Shown: positions 52,223-61,529 of the stretch, one piece after another
Layout of the letters: each line of letters starts with the position of its first letter
Numbering within the stretch: the stretch's first letter is position 1
Source: Saprospiraceae bacterium
Lineage (GTDB): Bacteria; Bacteroidota; Bacteroidia; Chitinophagales; Saprospiraceae
NCBI GenBank assembly: GCA_029251525.1
Contig: JAQXDE010000030.1
Span: 1 to 64,000 of the forward strand
Direction of reading: 5' to 3'
DNA: 64,000 bases
Position numbers and translations under genes: made by a program
Notes under the pieces: generated by a model
The model's input: the letters and a program-made list of their open reading frames with translations, nothing else
Told to the model about the DNA's origin: nothing
Database searches by the model: none

Positions 52223-54199
52223 ATGAAAAACATCAACTCTTTATTAATTGCGAATCGTGGTGAAATCGCTTCCCGCATTATTCGAACATGTCGTAAGATG
52301 GGAATCAAAAGTATCGCTATTTTCTCAGATGCAGATAGTGAAGCCTTATTTGTGAAAGCAGCGGATATTGCGATTCACATTGGAGAAAGTAGCCCGTCAG
52401 CTTCTTACCTAAATCAAGATAAAATAATCAAATTTGCAAAAGAACAAGGCGCAGATGCCATTCATCCGGGATATGGATTTTTGTCTGAAAATAGTGATTT
52501 TGCAGAACGGTGTGAAATAGAAGGTATTATATTTATTGGTCCAAATTCGACAGCAATTCAAACAATGGGCTCTAAGTCAAGAGCAAAGAAAATGATGCAA
52601 GATCATGACGTGCCAGTGATATCAGGTTATCAAGGAGACGATCAAAGTATGGAGCGTTTGGTAAAAGAAGCAATAAAAATTGGTTTACCAATACTTCTAA
52701 AAGCAGCTGCAGGTGGGGGTGGAAAGGGAATGCGTATAGTGGAAAAAGTGGATGATTTAGAAACTAATATTTCGGCTGCCAAACGAGAAGGAAAGTCTTC
52801 TTTTGGAGATGATGAATTAATTATCGAGAAATATATTGCAAAAGGAAGACACATTGAATTTCAAATTTTTGGTGACAAACATGGAAATGTAATCCATGTG
52901 TTAGAAAGAGAGTGTACCATTCAAAGACGGTATCAAAAAATCATGGAAGAAAGTCCATCGCCAGTTTTGAGGGAGGAATTAAGGGCTATCATGGGGAATG
53001 CAGCAGTAAAAGCTGCTAAAGCACTGAACTACGATAATGCTGGTACCGTAGAATTTATCTACGATGATACAACTAAGGATTTTTACTTTTTAGAGGTAAA
53101 TACTCGACTGCAAGTCGAGCATACCGTAACAGAGGAAGTGACTGGATTGGATTTGGTGAAATTGCAAATAGAAGTTGCGGAAGGCAAACCTTTACCATTG
53201 ACTCAGGAGGAGGTTATTGGAAATGGTTATGCTATCGAAATGCGATTGTATGCTGAGGATCCAAGCAATGATTTTCTACCAGCAACAGGACTTGTTCATT
53301 TATGGGACGTTCCAAAAGTAGAAGGTTTAAGAATAGAAACGGCAATCAAAAATAATTCTGAAATTTCAATTCACTATGATCCGATGATTGCTAAAGTTAT
53401 AATTTGGGATAACGATAGAAGTTCAGCGCATCGAAAAATGACTTATACGTTAAGGCATTTAAAATGTCTAGGTATAAAAACTAATCAAGATTTCCTTCTA
53501 CATCTAATTGAACACTCTGCTATCCAACAAGGTGATTACAATACAAATTATATTAAAAATTATTTTAACGCCGATGCCTTTAATACAAAAAATACTTTTC
53601 AAAAAGAACTGGCTGCGATTGCAAGTACATTATTATTATGGTTTTCCAAAGAGCAGAAACGTACACTCCTAAAAGGACTTCCCTCAGGGTGGCGAAGTAA
53701 TCCTTACTCACAACAACAAGTTACCTTTATCTATAATAAGGAAGAATTGAAAGCCCAATACACCTCCAAAGGAAATAAGCAGTTTGAATTTCAAATAGGT
53801 GAAAATAAAAGAACTATTTCTTTGATTAAAGTAGAACTCAGTCATGTTTCATTTAGAGTAGATGGTATTCAATACCAAGTTTCAGTAGCTCAAAATAGAA
53901 ACCATTTTTATATTCATTCGCCTCAAACTGGAAATATATCACTATTAAAAAAAGAACGTTTTCCCGCTAAAAAAGTAGGTAACCTGGAAGGTGGATACAA
54001 TGCACCAATGCCATCTCAAATTGTCAAAATTTTAGTAGAGGTTGGTCAAGTTGTTAAGCAAGGTGATGCCCTTTTGATTATCTCTTCTATGAAAATGGAG
54101 AATATAATTACGGCAGAAAAAAATGGAACTGTAATGGAGATATTTGTGATAGAGGAACAGAATATAGAGGCAGGATTTTTATTATTAAGAATGGAATAG
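52223..54199 (+). CDS. Acyl-CoA carboxylase, biotin carboxylase/carrier (alpha) subunit
   Basis: A 658-residue protein with the biotin carboxylase domain (about 1-450: IANRGEIASRIIRTCRKMG at the start, the ATP-grasp glycine loop KAAAGGGGKGMRIV, then EVNTRLQVEHTVTEEVTG), a linker and BT-like domain (450-580) and a C-terminal biotin carrier domain (about 585-658). The biotinyl lysine is K624 in SSMKMEN. It makes carboxybiotin with ATP and bicarbonate for the beta subunit encoded just before it (100-base gap). The combined size fits methylcrotonyl- or geranyl-CoA carboxylase rather than acetyl-CoA carboxylase. Confidence 0.95.
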   Translation: MKNINSLLIANRGEIASRIIRTCRKMGIKSIAIFSDADSEALFVKAADIAIHIGESSPSASYLNQDKIIKFAKEQGADAIHPGYGFLSENSDFAERCEIEGIIFIGPNSTAIQTMGSKSRAKKMMQDHDVPVISGYQGDDQSMERLVKEAIKIGLPILLKAAAGGGGKGMRIVEKVDDLETNISAAKREGKSSFGDDELIIEKYIAKGRHIEFQIFGDKHGNVIHVLERECTIQRRYQKIMEESPSPVLREELRAIMGNAAVKAAKALNYDNAGTVEFIYDDTTKDFYFLEVNTRLQVEHTVTEEVTGLDLVKLQIEVAEGKPLPLTQEEVIGNGYAIEMRLYAEDPSNDFLPATGLVHLWDVPKVEGLRIETAIKNNSEISIHYDPMIAKVIIWDNDRSSAHRKMTYTLRHLKCLGIKTNQDFLLHLIEHSAIQQGDYNTNYIKNYFNADAFNTKNTFQKELAAIASTLLLWFSKEQKRTLLKGLPSGWRSNPYSQQQVTFIYNKEELKAQYTSKGNKQFEFQIGENKRTISLIKVELSHVSFRVDGIQYQVSVAQNRNHFYIHSPQTGNISLLKKERFPAKKVGNLEGGYNAPMPSQIVKILVEVGQVVKQGDALLIISSMKMENIITAEKNGTVMEIFVIEEQNIEAGFLLLRME

Positions 54200-54233
54200 A
54201 TATTAGAAACCGCTGTAAAGTATATTTATTAAT

Positions 54234-54905
54234 ATGAAAATAACAACGAGGCAAAAGATCATCAACAAAGCAGTAGAACTATTTAACAAGAGTGGTTTTG
54301 CTTCTATTACTTTATTCGAAATAGCCGGTGAATTAAATATGACAAGAGGGAATTTGACCTATCATTTTAAAGATAAGGACGTACTTTTAAAAGCTATATC
54401 TGATGAGTTTTGGTCAACATTAGATGTTGAAAAAAATAAAAGAAGACTTTTGCCTTCCTTTGAAAATATGCATAACGAGGTACAATTATTTTATCAATTT
54501 CAAAGAAAATACTCTTTTATTTTTTTGGACTACCAAGTACTTAATCACCCTGCAGTAAAAAAACAGTTTCGAGAAATGACGAAGCAAAATGTCAAAGAAA
54601 TGGAGGTGACAATTGCCTTCGCTATATCTTCTGGTAATATGAACTCTGAACCTTTTGAAGGGATTTATCACAATTTAGCTTTTAGTACTTGGATGGTTTC
54701 ATTTTACTGGTTGCACCAACAAATATTTCATGGAGAGAAACCAGAAAAGTCTAATGTAGAGGGAGAGATGAAAATATGGAGTATGTTACTTCCCCATTTA
54801 ACAGAAAAAGGAATCAAATCTTTCAGAAAATTCTTCGGAGATGATTACCTCAAAAAAATGGGTAAATCTTTCAATTCTGATCTCGAAAAATATGTAGGAT
54901 TTTAA
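54234..54905 (+). CDS. TetR-family regulator
   Basis: A 223-residue regulator with an N-terminal TetR helix-turn-helix (about 5-50: RQKIINKAVELFNKSGFASI, then LNMTRGNLTYHFKDKDVLLKA). The C-terminal domain is helical and carries the ligand pocket; its ligand is unknown but probably an acyl-CoA, given the neighbours. It lies inside the carboxylase operon, 34 bases after the alpha subunit and 47 bases before the enoyl-CoA hydratase, and may control that operon. Confidence 0.88.
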   Translation: MKITTRQKIINKAVELFNKSGFASITLFEIAGELNMTRGNLTYHFKDKDVLLKAISDEFWSTLDVEKNKRRLLPSFENMHNEVQLFYQFQRKYSFIFLDYQVLNHPAVKKQFREMTKQNVKEMEVTIAFAISSGNMNSEPFEGIYHNLAFSTWMVSFYWLHQQIFHGEKPEKSNVEGEMKIWSMLLPHLTEKGIKSFRKFFGDDYLKKMGKSFNSDLEKYVGF

Positions 54906-54952
54906 TTTGATTACTATCTATTAACCTTAGAATTTTAAAATGGACAAAAAAT

Positions 54953-55771
54953 ATGGAATTTTATAAAGAAACAAATACAACAGATTTTTATAACCAAACT
55001 TTTGCATTTCTATTGGTTGAAGAAGTCGATCATGTACTAACTATTACTTTAAATAGAGAAAAAAAAAGAAATGCTCTTCATCCTCAAATGGTTAATGAAA
55101 TCACCTACGCTTTTCAATATGCGCATTCCAATAAAGATATTTGGATGATAGTTATTGGTGCAAAAGGAAATGTCTTTTGTGCAGGCGCAGACTTAAAAGC
55201 ATTCGTAGGTCTTGTTGAGCCAAATGATTCTACTATTCCACAACCAAAAGGGGAAATTCTTATTGGAGAGTTATTCAATAAAGTTCATAAACCTACCATT
55301 GCAAAAATAACTGGAGATGTATATGCAGGAGGGTTTTTCTTTTTGTCAGGTGCGACAATTGCTATTGCTCAAGATAATATAAAGTTTGGTTTACCAGAGG
55401 TGAAACGAGGACTTTATCCTTTTCAAGTTATGGCTTCTTTGATGCAAGTAATGCCTGCTCGAAAGGTAGTTGACTGGTGTATTCGAGGATATACTTTACC
55501 CGTCGAAGAAGCGGAAAAATATGGTTTGGTAACACAAGTGGTGAAGGCCAAAGAGATGGATAAAACAATTCATAATATTATTAAAGAATTAAAAGGCAAT
55601 AGTCCAACTGCTATTCGAAATGGTTTGGTCGCTTATGACTACATACAACCTAAAGGAGAAGTTCACAAATATCTTTACAAAATATTAATAGAAACCATGC
55701 AGTCTAAAGATGGAAAAGAGGGTTTAAAAGCATTTAGAGAAAAAAGATCCCCCATTTGGACAGGTGAATAA
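54953..55771 (+). CDS. Enoyl-CoA hydratase/isomerase family protein
   Basis: A 272-residue crotonase-fold protein. The oxyanion-hole segment GNVFCAGADLKAF (about residues 76-88) and GDVYAGGFFFLSGATIA (about 121-137) are present, followed by IKFGLPEVKRGLYPF with the Glu in the position often catalytic. In leucine-type breakdown the hydratase acts after the carboxylase (3-methylglutaconyl-CoA hydratase), and a geranyl-CoA pathway has a similar step. The operon position supports one of these. It is the last gene of the carboxylase operon. Confidence 0.9.
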   Translation: MEFYKETNTTDFYNQTFAFLLVEEVDHVLTITLNREKKRNALHPQMVNEITYAFQYAHSNKDIWMIVIGAKGNVFCAGADLKAFVGLVEPNDSTIPQPKGEILIGELFNKVHKPTIAKITGDVYAGGFFFLSGATIAIAQDNIKFGLPEVKRGLYPFQVMASLMQVMPARKVVDWCIRGYTLPVEEAEKYGLVTQVVKAKEMDKTIHNIIKELKGNSPTAIRNGLVAYDYIQPKGEVHKYLYKILIETMQSKDGKEGLKAFREKRSPIWTGE

Positions 55772-55950
55772 AATTTAAAATAGAATAAGATTTCAATTCA
55801 AACAAAATAAATTTCCTTGATAAAACAGGATAAAATAGTATTACTTTCTCAGTGTTAATTGTAGTAAGATCAGCTAGTCATTCTTAATAATTGACCAAAT
55901 CACTAGGACATAATTGTACACAGAAAGACTTACTTGCTCAAGAAAAAATT

Positions 55951-57723
55951 ATGAACAAAAAAACAACTTTTATTTTATTTTTCCTTTTGTTTTTTATTTC
56001 AAGCTGTAAAGATAAAGAGACCTTGATAATTAAAAAACCTAATATTGTTATCATAATTGCTGATGACCAAGGATGGGGAGATTTAAGCTTCAATGGAAAT
56101 CCAATTGTTAATACCTTTAATATTGACAAGCTAGCTTCTCAAGGGGTGGTACTCAATAATTTCTACGTAAACTCTGTTTGCTCTCCAACGAGGGCTGAAA
56201 TACTTACAGGCAGGTATCATGTCAGAGGCGGAGTTTACAGCACATCTGAAGGTGGTGAAAGGTTGGACTTAGAGGAAAACACTATCGCTGAAGCATTCCA
56301 AGCGGCGGGATATAAAACAGGAGCATTTGGAAAATGGCACAATGGAATGCAGCCTCCTTATCATCCAAACGCTAGAGGATTTGATGATTTTTATGGATAC
56401 TGTTCAGGTCATTGGGGAAGCTATATGGATGCAATACTGGAAAATAATGGTGAAATAATTCAGACTAAAGGTTATTTAACAGATGTTCTTACAGAGAATA
56501 CCATTGATTTTATGATTAAATATGCTGATAAACCCTTCTTTGCCTATCTTCCTTTGAATACTCCACATAGTCCAATGCAAGTTCCAGATAAATGGTTCAA
56601 TAAGTTTAAGAATGTAAACTTACCCAATCATAGATATAGTAAAAAGGAGGATACTGAAAAAACTAAAGCTGCGTATGCAATGGCAGAAAATATTGATTGG
56701 AATGTTGGTAGGGTAGTGAAGGCATTGGATTCTCTTGGTATAGATGAAAATACAATTATTATTTATTTTTCTGATAATGGCCCTAACGGGAGTAGATGGA
56801 ATAATAACATGAAAGGTCAAAAAGGGAGCACCGATGAGGGTGGTGTTCGTTCTCCCTTTGTGGTCAAATGGGGAGACAAAATATCAGGTGGACGAATAAT
56901 TCAAACAATTGCACATGCTATAGATTTATATCCTACACTGGCAGCATTGACAAAGATAAATCCTACCAATAAATTATTATTTGATGGAACCAATTTAGCG
57001 AACTTACTATTGGATGAAAAATATGTCCCTGAGGATAGAATTCTATACACTTATTGGAATGATAAATTGAGTTTAAGAAATCAACAATTTCGATTGGATG
57101 AAAATAATCAGCTTTTCGACATAGAAAAGGACCTTGCCCAAGAAAAGGATGTTGCTTCTTCTTTCCCAAAAATTCATCAACGATTAACCGCTGCAAAATC
57201 AAAGTGGGAAAGGGAGGTTTTAGCTGAATTGCCTAAAGTAGATGATCGAAGTTTTCCAATCACACACCCTGACTTTAAAATCACACAACTTCCAGCTCGT
57301 GATGCAAAGACAGAGGGAGGTATTATTCGTTCCAATCGTTGGCCGAACTGTTCTTTTTATACGAATTGGAAAAATGAACAAGATAAGATTTATTGGAATG
57401 GAGAAGTACTTGCTTCAGGGGAATACCAACCTGTCATTTATTATACTTGCTCGGAGGAGAACATTGGTGTTACTATTAATCTTCTGGATAAAAATAAGAT
57501 ATTGACGAATACAAAAGTTAAAACAGCTTTTAACTCAACACTCCGAGGAATGGAGTATGATAGAATAAAACGTGGAGAATCTTATGTAAAAGATTGGAAT
57601 CAATTAATTTTAAATCCTATTTATTTATCGGAAGGTTCAATTGAATTGACTTTAATGGCCTCGAATATTCAAGGTAATCAAGCAATAGACTTTAGACTTA
57701 TGACATTGGAGAGGGTAAATTAA
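55951..57723 (+). CDS. Lipoprotein sulfatase (arylsulfatase type)
   Basis: A 590-residue sulfatase. The lipobox FISSC gives a lipidated C19, so it is attached to an outer-membrane face. Metal ligands D38 and D39 (ADDQGWGD) and the formylglycine signature CSPTRAEILTGRY with C77 are clear. GKWHNGMQPPYHP and a later DNGP metal-binding motif complete the active site. A C-terminal beta-sandwich extension (about 440-590) is present. I start at the ATG at 55951; a TTG 60 bases upstream would hide the lipobox. A second sulfatase gene follows after 49 bases, so they form a pair for sulfated polysaccharide use. Confidence 0.92.
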   Translation: MNKKTTFILFFLLFFISSCKDKETLIIKKPNIVIIIADDQGWGDLSFNGNPIVNTFNIDKLASQGVVLNNFYVNSVCSPTRAEILTGRYHVRGGVYSTSEGGERLDLEENTIAEAFQAAGYKTGAFGKWHNGMQPPYHPNARGFDDFYGYCSGHWGSYMDAILENNGEIIQTKGYLTDVLTENTIDFMIKYADKPFFAYLPLNTPHSPMQVPDKWFNKFKNVNLPNHRYSKKEDTEKTKAAYAMAENIDWNVGRVVKALDSLGIDENTIIIYFSDNGPNGSRWNNNMKGQKGSTDEGGVRSPFVVKWGDKISGGRIIQTIAHAIDLYPTLAALTKINPTNKLLFDGTNLANLLLDEKYVPEDRILYTYWNDKLSLRNQQFRLDENNQLFDIEKDLAQEKDVASSFPKIHQRLTAAKSKWEREVLAELPKVDDRSFPITHPDFKITQLPARDAKTEGGIIRSNRWPNCSFYTNWKNEQDKIYWNGEVLASGEYQPVIYYTCSEENIGVTINLLDKNKILTNTKVKTAFNSTLRGMEYDRIKRGESYVKDWNQLILNPIYLSEGSIELTLMASNIQGNQAIDFRLMTLERVN

Positions 57724-57772
57724 ATCTTTAAAAAAAAGTAAATCTAAAACTACATCTAAACTAGTTTTTATC

Positions 57773-59344
57773 ATGAAGAATAAATACCAATATTATTGGC
57801 TAGTTCTATTTTTTTTAACAGCTATTTTAAGTTGCCAGGATACATCTAAAAAAGTTAATAGGCCGAATGTTTTATTTATTTCAATTGATGACCTTCGTCC
57901 TTCTTTAGGGCCTTATGACGATTCAATAGCAATTACTCCTAATATAAATCAACTTGCAACAGAAGGAATGACATTTAGAAATACATTTGCGCAAGTTGCA
58001 GTATGTGCACCTTCAAGAGCAAGTCTAATGACAGGACTAAGACCAGACTCCACGCGGGTTTGGCATCTCGGGAATAAATTTAGAGACATCAATCCTTCCG
58101 CTGTGACTATGCCTCAATATTTTTCAACAAACGGTTACCATACCGTAAATTTGGGGAAAATTTTCCACAATTATATGCCTGATTCTATTTCATGGGATGA
58201 ACCAGACCTTAGACCTGTGCGATATTTAAGACCAGATTGGTTAAAAAGAGATGGAGAAACATTTTACATAAGTGAAGCCGTTCATAAATCTCAAACATTA
58301 AAAAGAGATTCATTACTAAAATTAAGACCAGTAAGATATGCAGATGGTTGGAATACTGGACCAGCTTGGGAAGCTGCCGACGTTCATGACACCATGTATT
58401 ATGATGGTTCACAAAATGAATTAACCAAAAAAACCCTATCAAGAATAGCAAACCTGGATAAGCCTTTTTACATGGGATTAGGTTTTTTTCGACCTCACCT
58501 TCCATTTACAGCTCCAAAAAAATATTGGGACTTATATGATAAAAATAAAATTCCGTTACCTGAAAACCCATCATTACCAATTAATGCTCCAATCCATTCT
58601 TTGAATTCTATGTATGAATTAAGGCACTATGATGGCTTTCATCATATTGGTCACCCTACATCAACATATAGTATGAACGAGGATACAGTTCTTACATTAA
58701 GACAAGGTTATTATGCTAGCGTGAGTTATGTAGATGCTTTGTTAGGAGACCTATTTGCTCATATGAAAAAAATTGGAATTTATGAAAATACTATAATTAT
58801 TCTTTGGGGAGACCATGGTTGGAAACTTGGTGACCACAATAGTTGGGGGAAAATGACTAATTATAATATTGACCTAAAAGTTCCTTTGATTGTTAGATAC
58901 CCTAATCAAGAGATCAAAGGACAACAGACTTTTGCCTTTACAGAATTGGTCGACCTTTTTCCATCAATTTGTGATTTAGCAAATATTACAACTCCTAATT
59001 ATATGCAAGGAACCAGTTTTCTTCCTTTACTGAAAAATCCTAAATTAAATTGGAAAAATGCTGCTTTTAGCCAATTTCATCGAAGGCCAAAAGTGTCGGC
59101 TGATGGGAAACGATACATGGGTTATTCAATTAACACTCGAAATTATCACTACATAGAATGGTACGATTGGTCTCCTGACAAAGGAGAAAGAGGGATTTTC
59201 AAAATTGCTGAACTATATGATTCAGTTAATGATCCAATCGAAACAAATAACTTAGCAGTAAATGAAGAGTATTCTTCAATAATTAAGAAATTATCTGATC
59301 AATTAAATCAAGGATGGCGCAAAGCAAGACCAAATCAAAAATAA
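57773..59344 (+). CDS. Lipoprotein sulfatase (iduronate-2-sulfatase type)
   Basis: A 523-residue sulfatase with lipobox ILSC (C21). Metal ligands D39 and D40 are in ISIDDLRP, and the formylglycine signature CAPSRASLMTGLRP has C78. PYYMGLGFFRPH-like FYMGLGFFRPHLPF, LWGDHGWKLGDHNSWGK and the C-terminal Y-rich segment match the iduronate-2-sulfatase-like group. The substrate is probably a sulfated uronic acid or related sugar of algal or animal glycans. It is the second gene of the sulfatase pair. No anaerobic-type or FGE-type activating enzyme is encoded nearby. Confidence 0.92.
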   Translation: MKNKYQYYWLVLFFLTAILSCQDTSKKVNRPNVLFISIDDLRPSLGPYDDSIAITPNINQLATEGMTFRNTFAQVAVCAPSRASLMTGLRPDSTRVWHLGNKFRDINPSAVTMPQYFSTNGYHTVNLGKIFHNYMPDSISWDEPDLRPVRYLRPDWLKRDGETFYISEAVHKSQTLKRDSLLKLRPVRYADGWNTGPAWEAADVHDTMYYDGSQNELTKKTLSRIANLDKPFYMGLGFFRPHLPFTAPKKYWDLYDKNKIPLPENPSLPINAPIHSLNSMYELRHYDGFHHIGHPTSTYSMNEDTVLTLRQGYYASVSYVDALLGDLFAHMKKIGIYENTIIILWGDHGWKLGDHNSWGKMTNYNIDLKVPLIVRYPNQEIKGQQTFAFTELVDLFPSICDLANITTPNYMQGTSFLPLLKNPKLNWKNAAFSQFHRRPKVSADGKRYMGYSINTRNYHYIEWYDWSPDKGERGIFKIAELYDSVNDPIETNNLAVNEEYSSIIKKLSDQLNQGWRKARPNQK

Positions 59345-59611
59345 TTTTTTTAATAATTTATAATGAACGAGGTTGCTGTAATAATCACAAACATAAATGA
59401 GACTTTTTGAAATGAATTCTAAAAAGATCTTCCTATTTTCAGAAAGACTAATCCAAGACTTAAAAGGAAAGCCAGAATTTTAATGGTTGAGGAAGAGTCA
59501 CATGTGAGAAAAGCATTTCATTTATTGAACAAAATTTTTTTACTTACATATCTATTAACCGACTTTTACCCTCTAATATCTCAAACCCATAGGTTTTTTA
59601 AATTTTGGGGT

Positions 59612-61036
59612 TTATTTTTCTAGTTCTGATATTTTTTCTTTAAGCCATTTAACATCTGCAATTCCATCTGCTGTGTTTTCAATTTCTTCCTTTATTTTTT
59701 CAATGGCCTTATTGTCACCTGGAACAATTCGAATTAGTTTTTTGGTGAATTTGATTAAATTTCTCCGACTACGTTTCCAAATGTCAGGAATATCTTTTCT
59801 TCGATTTAGGTACACTCTAAAACTTTCTAACAATGAATACAAAGCTTCAATCTCATTATTTTCATAATAGGTAGCAATAAGTAATGATTTTGAACTTAAA
59901 CTGTAAACAATATCCTCATACTCTACTTCCTGTAAAAGTGAGATTACTTTTTCATAATCTTTCTTATAGTAATGTAACCTGGCAAGATTAAAAGTAACAG
60001 CATTTTCTCTTGATGCTTTTGGAAGCCTTTGTTTGTTTGTATGAATGAAATTTTCGGTCCAATCGTATTTTCCAACTCTTAAAGCAATTACAACTATATT
60101 TTTAAAATGAAATGGGTCTAATTCATCATCAATGTATATTAAACCCTTTTTTAGGTAATCCTCATATATATCAAAAGTTTCTAAAAGAAAATTACTATTC
60201 CCTTTATTAAGTTTTTTTACGCAATAGTTGATTGTTGAATCATAAAGTGTTTTCCCTTCAATGGAATGAAACTTTAAGCTATACTTTTTCAAAATCGACT
60301 TAAGTTGGTAGTAATGATCAACATTTTCTTCTTCTACATAAGTCAAATATATTTGATAATAAATTGCTTCTGCTGGTGTAAGGTTTGATTTCTTAGCTTT
60401 AATTAAATTAATTACCTCAGATTCAAATGAAAGATCATATTTGTGAGCACCCCTTTGCTTTTGACTGAGGGCGGCACACATATACCTTAATTTTTCAGCT
60501 AAATAAAAATTATCTAAATTTTTATCAATTTCTTCTAAGTTTTGTCTTTCGGAATGTTTAAACTCATGTTGAATAATTTCGTAATAATTCTTTTGAATTT
60601 GATATTGCTTTAAGTGAAAATCAGCATCTTCATAGGGATATTTCTCAGTTTCATTAGTTGCAATTCTCATTGCACTTGAATATAATTTCTCTATCCCTTT
60701 TATACCTACTGACTCGATTAAATTAGCTACCTTTTGAAGGTTATTTTCATCAAATATTTGTTGTGAAAGAAATCCCTCTATCATTTTTAACAAGTCAGAA
60801 TTTAGTTTCCTAAATCGAACATCATTATATTTTTGCTCAGTAAATAACTTTTTCCAGACATTTTCCTTCTCTAAAAGAGAGATTTTAGGAGAATTAATAC
60901 CTTTTAAGATAATTTCATAAAATTTGATTAATTGCTTACTTTTATTGAAATAGGGTGACACAATATATTTATGGAATTGATTTAAATCTGACTTATTAAA
61001 ATGTTTTAGGATAGTAATTAATTTATTATTGTGCAT
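59612..61036 (-). CDS. Helical repeat protein of unknown function
   Basis: A 474-residue cytoplasmic protein with no signal peptide. It is Lys/Tyr-rich and almost wholly helical, with TPR-like helix pairs in the second half (for example VTFNLARLHYYKKDYEKVISLL and LLIATYYENNEIEALYSLLE). The N-terminus LKHFNKSDLNQFHKYIVSPYFNKS is a pattern I recall from a family common in Saprospiraceae, with no assigned function. It is monocistronic, divergent from the T9SS gene. A binding or scaffold role is possible. Confidence 0.7.
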   Translation of the reverse strand: MHNNKLITILKHFNKSDLNQFHKYIVSPYFNKSKQLIKFYEIILKGINSPKISLLEKENVWKKLFTEQKYNDVRFRKLNSDLLKMIEGFLSQQIFDENNLQKVANLIESVGIKGIEKLYSSAMRIATNETEKYPYEDADFHLKQYQIQKNYYEIIQHEFKHSERQNLEEIDKNLDNFYLAEKLRYMCAALSQKQRGAHKYDLSFESEVINLIKAKKSNLTPAEAIYYQIYLTYVEEENVDHYYQLKSILKKYSLKFHSIEGKTLYDSTINYCVKKLNKGNSNFLLETFDIYEDYLKKGLIYIDDELDPFHFKNIVVIALRVGKYDWTENFIHTNKQRLPKASRENAVTFNLARLHYYKKDYEKVISLLQEVEYEDIVYSLSSKSLLIATYYENNEIEALYSLLESFRVYLNRRKDIPDIWKRSRRNLIKFTKKLIRIVPGDNKAIEKIKEEIENTADGIADVKWLKEKISELEK

Positions 61037-61529
61037 TTATCACTTTTTTTGTTATATTGAGGAAATTTTTGATATGGAAGCTTTTAGTAACTAAAATATT
61101 CCTCCTTCTTTTCTTCTGAAAATTTCACATTTCAATGAGTTTTTTTTTTAGAGTTAAGAGAAAGAAAAGTAATTATTTCTTTATCAAATCATCCAATCCC
61201 CACAATTCCGTTTACTGAGTACTATTTACAACAGCATGATATAATTTTTTTTAACGAGTTATTGTTAATTAAAATTTAATCATTTTTTTTGGTAAAAAAG
61301 TTCACAAATTTAATGAAATATTTCATTATATATTTGTAATCAGTTGATTTTCAATAACATTTTATATTTTTCTTAATATATTATGCATGGAAATATGTTA
61401 CAATTGTTTATTTTTGTCCAAGAAGTTAATAATTATAAAACCATATATTGAAAATAATTAAAATTCATGAAAATAAAATTTAGCATATCCAACTTCAGCA
61501 CTTAGATTTTGGATTTAATTTAAAGAACA
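61037..61529. other. Intergenic region upstream of the T9SS dockerin/cohesin protein gene
   Basis: About 490 AT-rich bases. TATATTTG at 61329-61336 fits TAnnTTTG, but no TTTG stands at the usual distance, and it would leave a leader of about 190 bases. No gene is seen. Confidence 0.4.
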
